Source: Rhodanobacter panaciterrae
GTDB lineage: Bacteria > Pseudomonadota > Gammaproteobacteria > Xanthomonadales > Rhodanobacteraceae
Length of the DNA: 64,000 bases
NCBI RefSeq assembly: GCF_014651895.1
Contig: NZ_BMXT01000001.1
Location: 186,001 to 250,000, forward strand
Direction of reading: 5' to 3'
Position numbers and translations under genes: made by a program. A model generated the notes under the pieces. The model was not told the origin of the DNA. It ran no database searches and was given only the letters and a program-made list of their open reading frames with translations. This document shows positions 8,459-17,474 of the stretch, in pieces. Position 1 is the stretch's first letter. Each line of letters begins with the position of its first letter.

Positions 8459-10381
8459 ATGGATTTCTTTGCGCAACAGGCGCGCGTACGCGGCAGCAGC
8501 CGACGACTGGTCGCGTTGTTCGTGCTGGCCGTGATCGCGATCGTGGCGGCGATCGATACGGTGGTGTGGTTCGCGATGGGTCACCACCCGGTGGATGGCG
8601 AGCCGGCGCGATCGAATCTGTCGTTGCTGTTTACCAGCAGTGTCGTCGTGCTGGGCGGGATCGGGTTCAGTTCACTGTTCCGCATCATGAGTCTGTCCGG
8701 TGGTGGCAAGGCGGTGGCCGAGAGTGTCGGCGCGGTACCGGTACCGCCGGATACGCGTGACCCGCAGCTGCGTCAGTTGCGCAACGTGATCGAGGAAGTG
8801 GCGATCGCGGCGGGCGTGCCGGTGCCGGACATCTATCTGATGGAAGAGGAGCCGGGCATCAACGCGTTCGCGGCCGGCTATTCGGCGTCCGATGCGGCGG
8901 TGTGCGTGACCCGCGGCTGTCTGGATAACCTGAGTCGCGACGAGTTGCAGGGTGTGATCGCGCACGAGTTCAGTCACGTGCTGAACGGCGACATGCGACT
9001 CAATATCCGCTTGATGGGCCTGTTGTTCGGCATCCTGGTGCTGGCCATCGTCGGGCGCAAGGTGATCTGGTTCGGTGGCGGCCGCAGCAGTCGCCGTGAC
9101 GGTGGCGGTGGCCAGGTGTGGATGATCGGGCTGGCGTTGATCGTGGTCGGCTACATCGGGTATTTCTTCGCGCGGCTGATCCAGGCTGCGGTAGCTCGTT
9201 CGCGCGAATCGCTGGCCGACGCATCGGCGGTGCAATTCACCCGCCAGACCGACGGTATCGCCGGCGCCTTGAAGAAGATCGCGATCCTCAGCGAAGGCTC
9301 CGAACTGCAGGTGGCGAACAAGCAGGAAGTGGCGCACATGCTGTTTGGCGAAGCCGGCACATTCAACGCGCTGTTCGCCACCCATCCGCCGCTGCTGCAG
9401 CGCATCCGTGCCCTGGAGCCCGGTTTTCGCGAAGAGGATCTGGCTCGGCTGGCGGCATCGTTGCAGCAGGATGCCGAGATGCCGCCCGCTGGACCAGCCA
9501 CCAGCAAGCCGAGGAGTCCACTGGGTGTACCGGGAGTGGCCGTACCACCGCCATTGTCTGGCGTACTGGCCGGTGCCGTGCTGGCACAACAAGGTGCCGA
9601 CGGTGGCGCCACAGCATCAACGCGTTTCCAGCGCGCCGCCACGGTGCATCAGGCCATGCCGGCCACGTTGACCATCGCCGTACAGCAACCGGAATCGGCG
9701 CTGGCGGTCGTGCTGGCCTTGGCGATGTCGGCGCAGGCCGAACTGCAGGCATCCCAGCGCCGGATCGTCGCCGATGCGTTTGGCGACGATCTGCAACAAG
9801 CGGTGCAGGCGATTGCCGTCGAGGTCGCGGCGCTGGCGCCGGAGTCGCGGTTGCCGCTGGCTGCGCTGGCGTTCCCCACATTGAAGCAACTGTCGGCAGG
9901 GCGCCAGCAGACCTTGCAGAGCGCGCTCGATGCGCTGGTGCGGGCGGATGGTCGGGTCGATCTCGACGAGTACTGCCTGGCCCGGCTGTTGCGCGTGCAA
10001 TTGATCGAGGCACAGCAGCCGCGGCGTACGCCGATGGACGGACTGAAAAAACTGCCGGCGTGCCGCGACAGCGTGATGCTGGTCTGTGCGGTCGTTGCCG
10101 CTAACGGCAGTGCCGACGAGACCGCTGCACGTCGCGCCTGGCTGTTGGCGATGCAGCAAGCCTTTCCCGGTGAAACGCTGGAGTGGTCGGCGCCACCGGC
10201 GGCGTGGCAGACGCCGTTCGAGCGCGCGCTGGATGATCTCGACGGACTGATGCCGCCGGCCAAGGAACTGGTGATCCAGAGCCTGGCCAGCGCGATCCAT
10301 GCCGATGGCGTCGTCAGCGTGGAAGAGGCCGAGTTGCTGCGGGTGATCTGCGCCAGCCTGCATTGCCCGCTGCCGGCGTAG
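8459..10381 (+). CDS. M48 family membrane metalloprotease with C-terminal TerB-like region
   Basis: 640 residues, roughly twice HtpX. Two N-terminal membrane helices (about 16-38 and 55-75), the zinc site HEFSH (His169, Glu170, His173) and a downstream ESLADASAVQ motif supplying the third ligand define an M48B protease like HtpX. Two further hydrophobic segments lie near 178-200 and 220-245. The C-terminal half (about 400-640) is alpha-helical and ends in HADGVVSVEEAELLRVI, which resembles TerB/tellurite-resistance-type acidic helical repeats. This half is absent from HtpX and may bind substrate or metal. It probably forms a unit with lemA. Confidence 0.88.
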   Translation: MDFFAQQARVRGSSRRLVALFVLAVIAIVAAIDTVVWFAMGHHPVDGEPARSNLSLLFTSSVVVLGGIGFSSLFRIMSLSGGGKAVAESVGAVPVPPDTRDPQLRQLRNVIEEVAIAAGVPVPDIYLMEEEPGINAFAAGYSASDAAVCVTRGCLDNLSRDELQGVIAHEFSHVLNGDMRLNIRLMGLLFGILVLAIVGRKVIWFGGGRSSRRDGGGGQVWMIGLALIVVGYIGYFFARLIQAAVARSRESLADASAVQFTRQTDGIAGALKKIAILSEGSELQVANKQEVAHMLFGEAGTFNALFATHPPLLQRIRALEPGFREEDLARLAASLQQDAEMPPAGPATSKPRSPLGVPGVAVPPPLSGVLAGAVLAQQGADGGATASTRFQRAATVHQAMPATLTIAVQQPESALAVVLALAMSAQAELQASQRRIVADAFGDDLQQAVQAIAVEVAALAPESRLPLAALAFPTLKQLSAGRQQTLQSALDALVRADGRVDLDEYCLARLLRVQLIEAQQPRRTPMDGLKKLPACRDSVMLVCAVVAANGSADETAARRAWLLAMQQAFPGETLEWSAPPAAWQTPFERALDDLDGLMPPAKELVIQSLASAIHADGVVSVEEAELLRVICASLHCPLPA

Positions 10382-10544
10382 CCGCTCAGCTTTTACCGCG
10401 CGATCAACGCGCTGGCCCGCTCGGTCAGCATGAGCGTCGATGGGTGTGTATTGCCAGCACGCCACCGACCAAGTCGGCACCAGCGATTGATGCAGCCGCG
10501 ATCGTTCAACGGCCTGATGTTCTTCACTGGACGGACGTGAGCGC

Positions 10545-11891
10545 ATGCTAGGCTTGCCGCGCCCCACGCTGGATGTGCCCGTGAGTTTGCCCCGCCAAAC
10601 CGTTGTGGAACAAGCCGCCGCGCCGACACTGTCCGCGCTGGCGTTTTTTTTCGTGATGACGTCGTACTACATCATCCGGCCGGTCAGGGATCAGTTGAGC
10701 GGTGCGGTCGGTTCGCAGTCGTTGCCGCTGTTCTACGGCGCGGTGTTCGTGGTGATGCTGCTGCTGACGCCGGTGTTCGGCATGCTAGTGGCGCGTTTCC
10801 GGCGCCGGCAATTGCTCGGCTGGAGCTACAGCTTCTTCATCCTGTGTCTGCTCGCGTTCGTACCCGCGTTCATGGCGCAGGATCGCATCGGTGCGCGCGA
10901 GCTGGGCGTGGTGTTTTTCGTCTGGGTCAGCGTGTTCAACCTGTTCGTGGTGTCGCTGTTCTGGAGCTTCATGGCCGACATCTTCTCCAGCGGGCAGGCG
11001 CGGCGGGTGTTTTCGCTGATCGCGCTCGGTGGCATGGCGGGTGCGATCTTCGGTCCGCTGGTGACCAAATTGCTGGTGCAGCTGATCGGCGTGGCGCCGC
11101 TGTTGCTGGTCTCGGCGCTGGCATTGGGCTTCTCGATGATGTTGTTGCTGCAGCTTTCCGCGCAGCACGATCGGCAGGCGGGCAGCCGTGGCGATGAGGC
11201 TATTGGTGGCTCGTTGTGGGCGGGCATCAGGGAGCTGTGGTCGCGTCCGTTCCTGCGTTACATGGCGTTGTTGATGTTGTTCGGTGACGGCATCGGCACG
11301 CTGGCCTATGCGCTGGTGGCCGACTATGCCAAGGCGCATTTCACCAGCACGGTCGCACGCACGTCGTTCTACAACGATCTCGACCTGGCCACCAACCTGC
11401 TCGGTGCAGCGTTGCAGCTGACTTTGACGCCATGGTTGCTGATTCGTCGCGGTGCCGGCTGGGGACTGGTCCTGCCTTCGCTGGTGAATCTGGCCTTGCT
11501 GGCCGTGGTGGCGTTGATCGGTGGCGGCAGCTTCCTGTTTTTCGGCCACAGCGTGCCGCTATTGCTGGCGGTGATGCTCGTAATCACGCGCGGCTTCGCC
11601 TACGGCATGACCAAGCCGGCGGTGGATGCGCTCTACACGCGGGTGCCGCGCGAGACGCGCTACAAGGGCAAGAACTTCGTCGAGACCGCGGTATGGCGCT
11701 TTGGCGACGTGGTGGTGACCAGTGCCGTGAGCGGCCTGCGCATGCTCGGCTGGAGCATCAGCGGCTTGGCCCTGCTGGGTGCCGGTGTGGCCGCACTGGC
11801 GACGGTGGTGTCCCGACGTGCCGGCTGGTCACCCGATCTGGCGCCGGACGAGCATGCGCGAACTGACGGCGCCGATGTGCCGTCCGCCTGA
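10545..11891 (+). CDS. 12-helix transporter, NTP/NDP-exchange-like MFS protein
   Basis: 448 residues with about 12 hydrophobic helices. The N-terminal block SYYIIRPVRDQL, a RRRQ loop after helix 2 and the FWSFMADIFSSGQARR stretch resemble bacterial homologues of the ATP/ADP translocase family (COG3202). True nucleotide exchange is known mainly from obligate intracellular bacteria, so in a free-living bacterium the substrate is uncertain. ATG 10545 is taken; GTG 10581 is possible. The gene is isolated, with converging neighbours. Confidence 0.65.
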   Translation: MLGLPRPTLDVPVSLPRQTVVEQAAAPTLSALAFFFVMTSYYIIRPVRDQLSGAVGSQSLPLFYGAVFVVMLLLTPVFGMLVARFRRRQLLGWSYSFFILCLLAFVPAFMAQDRIGARELGVVFFVWVSVFNLFVVSLFWSFMADIFSSGQARRVFSLIALGGMAGAIFGPLVTKLLVQLIGVAPLLLVSALALGFSMMLLLQLSAQHDRQAGSRGDEAIGGSLWAGIRELWSRPFLRYMALLMLFGDGIGTLAYALVADYAKAHFTSTVARTSFYNDLDLATNLLGAALQLTLTPWLLIRRGAGWGLVLPSLVNLALLAVVALIGGGSFLFFGHSVPLLLAVMLVITRGFAYGMTKPAVDALYTRVPRETRYKGKNFVETAVWRFGDVVVTSAVSGLRMLGWSISGLALLGAGVAALATVVSRRAGWSPDLAPDEHARTDGADVPSA

Positions 11892-11912
11892 CGAAGCCTG
11901 CGCCGCGCCCAG

Positions 11913-11942
11913 CTGGTGCTGCCTTAACTGGTGCTGCCTTAA
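11913..11942. repeat. Two-copy 15-bp tandem repeat at the CBS gene stop
   Basis: CTGGTGCTGCCTTAA occurs twice in immediate succession (11913-11927, 11928-11942). Each copy carries the TTAA that supplies the minus-strand stop TAA of the CBS protein, so the duplication sits exactly across the end of that gene. Confidence 0.8.
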
Positions 11943-12367
11943 CTCGTGATGTAGCGCTGCAGATGCTCGATCTGTTCGGCCTGTGCGTCGATCACCGCCT
12001 TGACCAGATCGCCGATCGAAATCACGCCGATGACCCGCTTGCCTTCCACCACGGGCAGATGCCGAATGCGACTGTCGGTGCACAGGCGCATGCAGTCGAA
12101 TACATCGGTATCCGGGCCGACGGTGAGCGGCTCGCTGCTCATGATGTCGGACACGGCGGTTTGTGACGAAGAGCGGCCCTGCAGGATCACCTTGCGCGCG
12201 TAGTCGCGTTCGGACATCACGCCGACCAGCTGGTCGCCGCGCATCACCAGTAGCGCGCCTATGCGGTGCTCGGCCATGTGCTTGATCGCTTCGAGCACCG
12301 GCGCATCCGGTGCGATGCTGAAGACCGTACTGCCCTTGCTTTCCAGCAGATGCTTGACCTGACTCAT
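11939..12367 (-). CDS. CBS-pair domain protein
   Basis: 142 residues, essentially two CBS motifs (about 8-65 and 75-132), with the ALLVMRGDQLVGVMSERDYARK and RHLPVVEGKRVIGVISIGDL strands. Stand-alone CBS pairs bind adenosine nucleotides (AMP, ATP, SAM) and act as energy or redox sensors; no catalytic domain is present. Start 12367 has GGAGGGAG a few bases upstream. Longer in-frame starts run into non-coding sequence. Partner unknown. Confidence 0.88.
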   Translation of the reverse strand: MSQVKHLLESKGSTVFSIAPDAPVLEAIKHMAEHRIGALLVMRGDQLVGVMSERDYARKVILQGRSSSQTAVSDIMSSEPLTVGPDTDVFDCMRLCTDSRIRHLPVVEGKRVIGVISIGDLVKAVIDAQAEQIEHLQRYITS

Positions 12368-12545
12368 GCTTGGGTCTCCCTCCGGCCCGGACGGGCCGTT
12401 TGTCACGAGTCTACCGCCGGTACTGCCCTCGCGTGTAGCAAAGTTGTGAAGCTGTGCAGCGAGCGCGACGGGCTCAGTGCGGATCCCCGCGGCAGGCGTT
12501 GTTTCCCGATGAAATACGGTGGTCGCGACCTGCTTTAGACTCGAC

Positions 12546-13286
12546 TCAATGCTTCGCTCGTGGCGGCGCACGACCTTCGATGTAGGCGGGGCCACCAAGC
12601 TGGTCCATCTGTCGCTGGATCCAGTTGGCGCGGCGCTGCACGTATGCGCTGGGCCGATCCGCGTGCAGGCGACGCGGGCTCGGCAGTACGGCGGCCAGGC
12701 GCGCGGCCTGCGCCGGCCCGAGCTGTGCCGGCGAGGCATGGAAGTACGCCTCGCTCGCGGCACCAACGCCATAGATGCCATCGCCCAGCTCGGCGATGTT
12801 CACGTACACCTCGAGGATGCGCTGTTTCGGCCAGGTCAACTCGATCAGCACGGTGAAATACGCTTCCAGCCCCTTGCGCACGAAGCTGCGGCCGTTCCAC
12901 AGGAACAGGTTCTTGGCGGTTTGCTGGCTGATCGTGCTGGCGCCGCGCAGACGCTTGCCGTCATCGGCCGCATCCATCGCATCCTGGATGGAATCGAAGT
13001 CGAAACCATGATGGTAAGGGAACTTCTGATCCTCGCCGGCCACCATCGCCAGCGGCACCCAGGGCGATACCTGTTTCCACGGCACCCAGTGCTGGCGCAG
13101 CTGGAAATCCTTCTCACCATGAACCCACGCGCCGAGCTGGCGCTCCAGCATCACCGCCGACGTCCACGGCGGTACGAAGCGCAGCAGCAGCACCATCAGC
13201 CAGCTCAGTGCCAGCCATGCCAGCATGAGGATCGCCAGTGAGCGCAGCAGACGAATCAGCAGGGGGCGGCGGAACACAAGGTGCAT
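12546..13286 (-). CDS. mtgA: Monofunctional biosynthetic peptidoglycan transglycosylase
   Basis: 246 residues. An N-terminal membrane helix (about 12-36) is followed by a GT51 domain with EDQKFPYHHGFD (catalytic Glu), GASTISQQTAKNLFLW and RKGLEAYFTVLIE, all diagnostic for MtgA. It polymerises lipid II into glycan strands on the periplasmic face and lacks a transpeptidase domain. Start 13286 gives the normal length; the open frame extends 55 codons upstream into the hslO leader. The 97-base gap to hslO holds both promoters. Confidence 0.95.
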   Translation of the reverse strand: MHLVFRRPLLIRLLRSLAILMLAWLALSWLMVLLLRFVPPWTSAVMLERQLGAWVHGEKDFQLRQHWVPWKQVSPWVPLAMVAGEDQKFPYHHGFDFDSIQDAMDAADDGKRLRGASTISQQTAKNLFLWNGRSFVRKGLEAYFTVLIELTWPKQRILEVYVNIAELGDGIYGVGAASEAYFHASPAQLGPAQAARLAAVLPSPRRLHADRPSAYVQRRANWIQRQMDQLGGPAYIEGRAPPRAKH

Positions 13287-13383
13287 GGCGGTACGTGCGG
13301 GAAGATGGGGCAGTATAAGGGGCGTTGTCCCGGCGCTGCCGCGCCCCCATCTGAAGCGCTTGACCTCATCCGGAACGCTTATT

Positions 13384-14283
13384 GTGGAAACCCTGCCTGT
13401 CGACGATGTACTGCATCGCTTTCTGCTGGAACGTGCCGGCGTGCGCGGCACGCTGGTGCGACTCGGACCGGCCTGGCGCGAAGTGGCCGGCCGCGCTGAC
13501 TATCCGCCGTCGCTGCACGCGTTGCTCGGCGAGGCCTTGGCCGCCAGCGCGTTGCTGACCGGCAACATCAAGCTGGACGGTGCGCTGTCGATCGAGCTGA
13601 AGAGTTCCGGCGCGTTGCGCCTGCTGTTTGCCGAGTGCAATGACCAGGGCCGCCTGCGCGGGCTGGCGCGCTGGAATGAGCCGTTGCCCGAACCGCTGGT
13701 ACTGGATGCGCTGCCTGACGCGATCATGGCGATCACCATCGGCAATGTGGATCGCGACCAGCGCTATCAGGGTCTGGTCGACCTGCAGCACGCCGGTTTG
13801 GCCGAGTCGCTGGAAAATTACTTCGTCAAGTCCGAGCAATTGCCGGCGCGGATCGTGCTGGCCGCCAACGGTGAGCACGCGGTGGGCCTGATGTTGCAGA
13901 AGATGCCGGACGAGGGTGGCCGTGACGCCGCGCTCGATGATGATGCGTGGAACCGCATCGTGCACCTGACCGCCACGCTGGGCGCCGACGAGTTGCTGAA
14001 TACCGCACCGGAGCAGTTGCTGTACCGGCTCTACCATGAAGAGTCGGCGCGTCTGTTCGAGCCACGCGCGCTGGCGTTCGGCTGCAACTGCAGTCGCGAG
14101 CGGGTGACGGCGATGCTGCGCTCGCTCGGTCGCGATGAAGTCGAGGCGGCGCTGGTGGCGCGCGGTGACGAGATCGAGGTGATCTGCGAGTTCTGTGCGC
14201 AGCGCTATCACTTCGATCGGATCGACGCCGAGCATCTGCTCAGCCACAGCGCAGCGCCGGCTGCGCCGGAGACGCCGCAATGA
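13384..14283 (+). CDS. hslO: Redox-regulated chaperone Hsp33
   Basis: 299 residues from GTG 13384, preceded by GGAA 8 bases upstream. Hsp33 is a cytosolic holdase activated by oxidation: four C-terminal cysteines bind zinc when reduced and form disulfides under oxidative stress. The motif is present as CNC (Cys234, Cys236) and CEFC (Cys268, Cys271). The core begins at DDVLHRFLLE. TTG 13360 and starts further upstream are open, but they overlap the mtgA promoter area. Confidence 0.94.
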   Translation: METLPVDDVLHRFLLERAGVRGTLVRLGPAWREVAGRADYPPSLHALLGEALAASALLTGNIKLDGALSIELKSSGALRLLFAECNDQGRLRGLARWNEPLPEPLVLDALPDAIMAITIGNVDRDQRYQGLVDLQHAGLAESLENYFVKSEQLPARIVLAANGEHAVGLMLQKMPDEGGRDAALDDDAWNRIVHLTATLGADELLNTAPEQLLYRLYHEESARLFEPRALAFGCNCSRERVTAMLRSLGRDEVEAALVARGDEIEVICEFCAQRYHFDRIDAEHLLSHSAAPAAPETPQ

Positions 14284-14327
14284 ATCCACGGCAATAGATC
14301 GGGGCGGAGCGACAGGTCGGTCGCGGA

Positions 14328-17273
14328 TCAGGCCAGCAACAGCGGGTTGTCCGCGTTCAGCCAGGTAGAGGCGGGTTGCGGCGTGGCGAACAGGAAGCCC
14401 TGGCCATAGCGGCAGCCGACCCGCAGCAGCGCCTGCCGCTGCGATTCTTCCTCGATGCCCTCGGCGATCACCTTCATCTGCAGCGAGTCGGCCAGTACCT
14501 GGATCGCGCGCACCAGCGCGAGGCCCTGGGTTTCGGTGTCGTCGACGGGCAGCTCGGTGATGAAGGAGCGGTCGATCTTCAGCGTCTCGAACGGGTACTG
14601 GTGCAGGTAGCTGAGCGAGGAATAGCCGGTGCCGAAATCGTCGAGCGCGATGCCGACACCGTGACTGCGCAGGTTCTGCAGCATCTGCTTGACCTGGGTC
14701 GGGTTCTCCAGCAGCGCGTGCTCGGTGACCTCGATGCGGATGCAGTGTGTCGGCACCGCATACTGCTCGAACAGGGCAAGCAGCCGCAGGTCGAGGTCGG
14801 CGGAACGGAAATGCCGGCCGGAGACGTTGATGCTGATGAAGCCCTCGGTGCCGATCAGCCGCACGGCCTGGGTGCATACCTGCTCGAAGATTTGCCAGTC
14901 GATCGCCTCGGCACAGCCGCACTCCTCGGCGATCAGCAGGAAATCGTGCGGCGGCAGCAGACCGCGCTCGGGATGATGCCAGCGCAGCAGCGCCTCGTAG
15001 CCGGTGACGTGGCCGTCGGCGAGTTCGACGATGGGCTGGTAGAACGGTTCGAATTCGTTGCGGCTGAGCGCGTGGCGCAGGTCGCTCTCCATGTCCAGCA
15101 GCGAGAGTGCCTCGCGGCGCAGGCGGTCGTCGAACATCGCTGCGCGATGGCGCCCGCCATCCTTCGCGTTGTACATCGCCGCATCGGCGTCGCGCAGCAG
15201 CTCCTCCGGCTGACGGTAATGCGGGCTGGCCAAGGCGATGCCGATCGAAGCGGAGGTGAAGATCTCCTTGGTGCCGAGCCGGAACGGCGTCTGCAGCTCG
15301 CTGATGATGCGTTCGGCGATCAGCGATGCCTTGCCGATCTCGACGATGCCTTCCAGCAGCACGGCGAATTCGTCGCCGCCCAGACGTGCAACCACGTCGC
15401 GGGTCTTCAGGCAGGCGCGGATGCGACCGCCGACCTGGAACAACAGATCATCGCCGACCAGATGACCGACCGAGTCGTTGATCACCTTGAAGCGGTCCAG
15501 GTCGATGAACAGCACGGCGAACTGTTCGCTCGGATTCGCGACATAGCGCTGCATCGCCTGTTCCAGCCGTTGCAGCAGCAAGGTGCGGTTGGGCAGGCCG
15601 GTCAGCGAGTCGTGCAGCGTTTCGTATTTCAGCCGGCGCTCGACCCGTTCGCGCTCGGCGATCTGCTCGCGCAGGTCGCGGTTGGCCAACGCCAGTGCGC
15701 GGGTGCGCTCGGTGACGCGACGTTCCAGCCCGGCATAGGCATGCTTCAGCGAGGACGCTGCCTGCTTGCGTTGCAGCGCGTTGGCGATGTGGTAGCTGAC
15801 GAAGGTCAGCAGCTCCTGGTCGCGTTCGTTATAGGTGTGTTCGGGTGAATAGCTTTGCAGCGCCAGCACACCCATCGCCTTGTCGCCCCAGATCAGCGGC
15901 ACGCCGAGCCAGCAGACCGAGCGTGAACCGAAGTGGCTGATTTCGCCGACCGCAATCAGGCGGTCGATTTCCACCATGTCGGCCAGCAGCGGCTTGGCAT
16001 GACGCAGCACATATTCGGTGACGCCGCGACCGTGCGCACGCGGTGGCCGCACACTGTCGACGTCGTCCACCGAATAGGGGAAGGTCAGGTAGCCGCTTTC
16101 CTCGTCGACCAGCGCGATGTAGAAATTGCGTGCGTACAGCAGGCCGCTGATCACCTGATGCATGGCCGCGTAGAATTTTTCCAGGCTCTCCGAGGTATTC
16201 GCCAGCTCGGCGATGCGGAACAGAGCCGCCTGCAGGCGTTCACCGCGTTGTCGCTGCAGCACCTGCTGGCGCAACACGCGGTTGGCTTCGCGCAGCGCGG
16301 CGGTGCGATCGGTTACCCGACGGCCCAGTTCGATATGCGCCTCGCGTCGCTCCAGCGTGGTTTGTACATGCTGGGCCACATAGCTCAGCAGTTCCAGATC
16401 ATGCCGCGAGTAATGGGTGTCGTCGCGGTAGCTCTGCATCACGATGCCGCCGACCACGCGTCCGCCGCGCAACAGCGGAACCCCCAGCCAGTGTTCGCAA
16501 CTGGGTCCGACCAGGACAAAGCGGTCGCCGAATTGTTGCCGCAGTTCCTCGATCGACCCCATCAACGGGCGACCTTCCTGCAGCAGGTTCCAGGTCAGGC
16601 TATGCAGCATGTCGTGCAACGGCATGTTCTGGTCAGGTGACGGCGGATCGGTATCGGCGATGTCGACGTAATAGGGAAAGCGGACGCTATCGGTGGCTGC
16701 GTCGTACAGCACGATATAGAAGTTTTCCGCGTACATCAGGCTGCTGACGATGGCATGCAGCGAGCGCATCATCTCGGGCATGTTGTGTTCGGCGCCGGCC
16801 TGTTCGGCGATCGCATACAGCGCGCGTTGCAATCGCTCGGACACGGCCAGGCGGGAAATCGCTTCGTACAGGCGACTGGTTTCGGCCAGCTGGCGCAGGC
16901 GGGTATTGGCCAGCCTGCCCAGCCAGTCCAGCCGGTCACGTACGAGTTCGGGCAGCGGCAGGTCGGCCCATTCGAGCGTCAGCGTGCGCGGGCCCTGGGG
17001 GTCTTCGGCCAGATCGAGCTGGCCGGCCAGGCGGGTAGCCGGTTCGTCCATACGGCGCCAGCGCAACCGGCCCTGGATACCGATAGTGCCCAGCATCGAC
17101 TCACAGATTTCCATCACGCAGCTGGCGTCAGTAGCTTCGAACAATCGCTCGACCGCACCGTGCAAGGCCGCAAGATCATGCGTCACCGGCAGTGGTGGGG
17201 ATGAACGGATCGTCGGCGTGGCGCTCATTGGGCTGTGATTGGTTTCCGGAGCGATCTGGCGGATCGGCGTCAA
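14328..17273 (-). CDS. GAF-GAF-GGDEF-EAL cyclic-di-GMP turnover protein
   Basis: 981 residues, cytosolic, no membrane helix. Two GAF-like sensory domains (about 150-320 and 345-515), each followed by a helical linker ending ERRVTxRT, precede a GGDEF domain (about 545-705; RLGGDEFAVLLEG intact) and an EAL domain (about 720-975; GYEALLRWHHPERG, NVSGRHF and DDFGTGYSSLSYLHQYP). Both catalytic signatures look intact, but the inhibitory I-site is KTRD rather than RxxD, so product inhibition of the cyclase is probably lost. Start 17273 or Met16 (17228). It ends 44 bases from the hslO stop, converging. Confidence 0.93.
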   Translation of the reverse strand: MTPIRQIAPETNHSPMSATPTIRSSPPLPVTHDLAALHGAVERLFEATDASCVMEICESMLGTIGIQGRLRWRRMDEPATRLAGQLDLAEDPQGPRTLTLEWADLPLPELVRDRLDWLGRLANTRLRQLAETSRLYEAISRLAVSERLQRALYAIAEQAGAEHNMPEMMRSLHAIVSSLMYAENFYIVLYDAATDSVRFPYYVDIADTDPPSPDQNMPLHDMLHSLTWNLLQEGRPLMGSIEELRQQFGDRFVLVGPSCEHWLGVPLLRGGRVVGGIVMQSYRDDTHYSRHDLELLSYVAQHVQTTLERREAHIELGRRVTDRTAALREANRVLRQQVLQRQRGERLQAALFRIAELANTSESLEKFYAAMHQVISGLLYARNFYIALVDEESGYLTFPYSVDDVDSVRPPRAHGRGVTEYVLRHAKPLLADMVEIDRLIAVGEISHFGSRSVCWLGVPLIWGDKAMGVLALQSYSPEHTYNERDQELLTFVSYHIANALQRKQAASSLKHAYAGLERRVTERTRALALANRDLREQIAERERVERRLKYETLHDSLTGLPNRTLLLQRLEQAMQRYVANPSEQFAVLFIDLDRFKVINDSVGHLVGDDLLFQVGGRIRACLKTRDVVARLGGDEFAVLLEGIVEIGKASLIAERIISELQTPFRLGTKEIFTSASIGIALASPHYRQPEELLRDADAAMYNAKDGGRHRAAMFDDRLRREALSLLDMESDLRHALSRNEFEPFYQPIVELADGHVTGYEALLRWHHPERGLLPPHDFLLIAEECGCAEAIDWQIFEQVCTQAVRLIGTEGFISINVSGRHFRSADLDLRLLALFEQYAVPTHCIRIEVTEHALLENPTQVKQMLQNLRSHGVGIALDDFGTGYSSLSYLHQYPFETLKIDRSFITELPVDDTETQGLALVRAIQVLADSLQMKVIAEGIEEESQRQALLRVGCRYGQGFLFATPQPASTWLNADNPLLLA

Positions 17274-17401
17274 ACGCCTTTATAGCGTGTAAGTTGGCCC
17301 GGTCGCCAGCTCCCCCGCCAGCGGGAACTGCGGGTGTCCCGGCCGGTCGAAGCTTGACACAACCCATCCCGTTCTGTGATTGGGTAGGGGTTTTCATGGT
17401 G

Positions 17402-17428
17402 TTAGCAAAACGTAAAACGGGGTATACT
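17402..17428 (+). promoter_or_regulatory. Probable promoter of the secreted-protein gene
   Basis: A good -10 TATACT (17423-17428) lies in a locally AT-rich patch, with TTAGCA at 17402-17407 as a poorly spaced -35. It is about 47 bases upstream of the ATG at 17475. Confidence 0.45.
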
Positions 17429-17474
17429 CGCGTACAGCTATTCCCCTATTGAAAGAGTCATCGACCCCAAGCTC

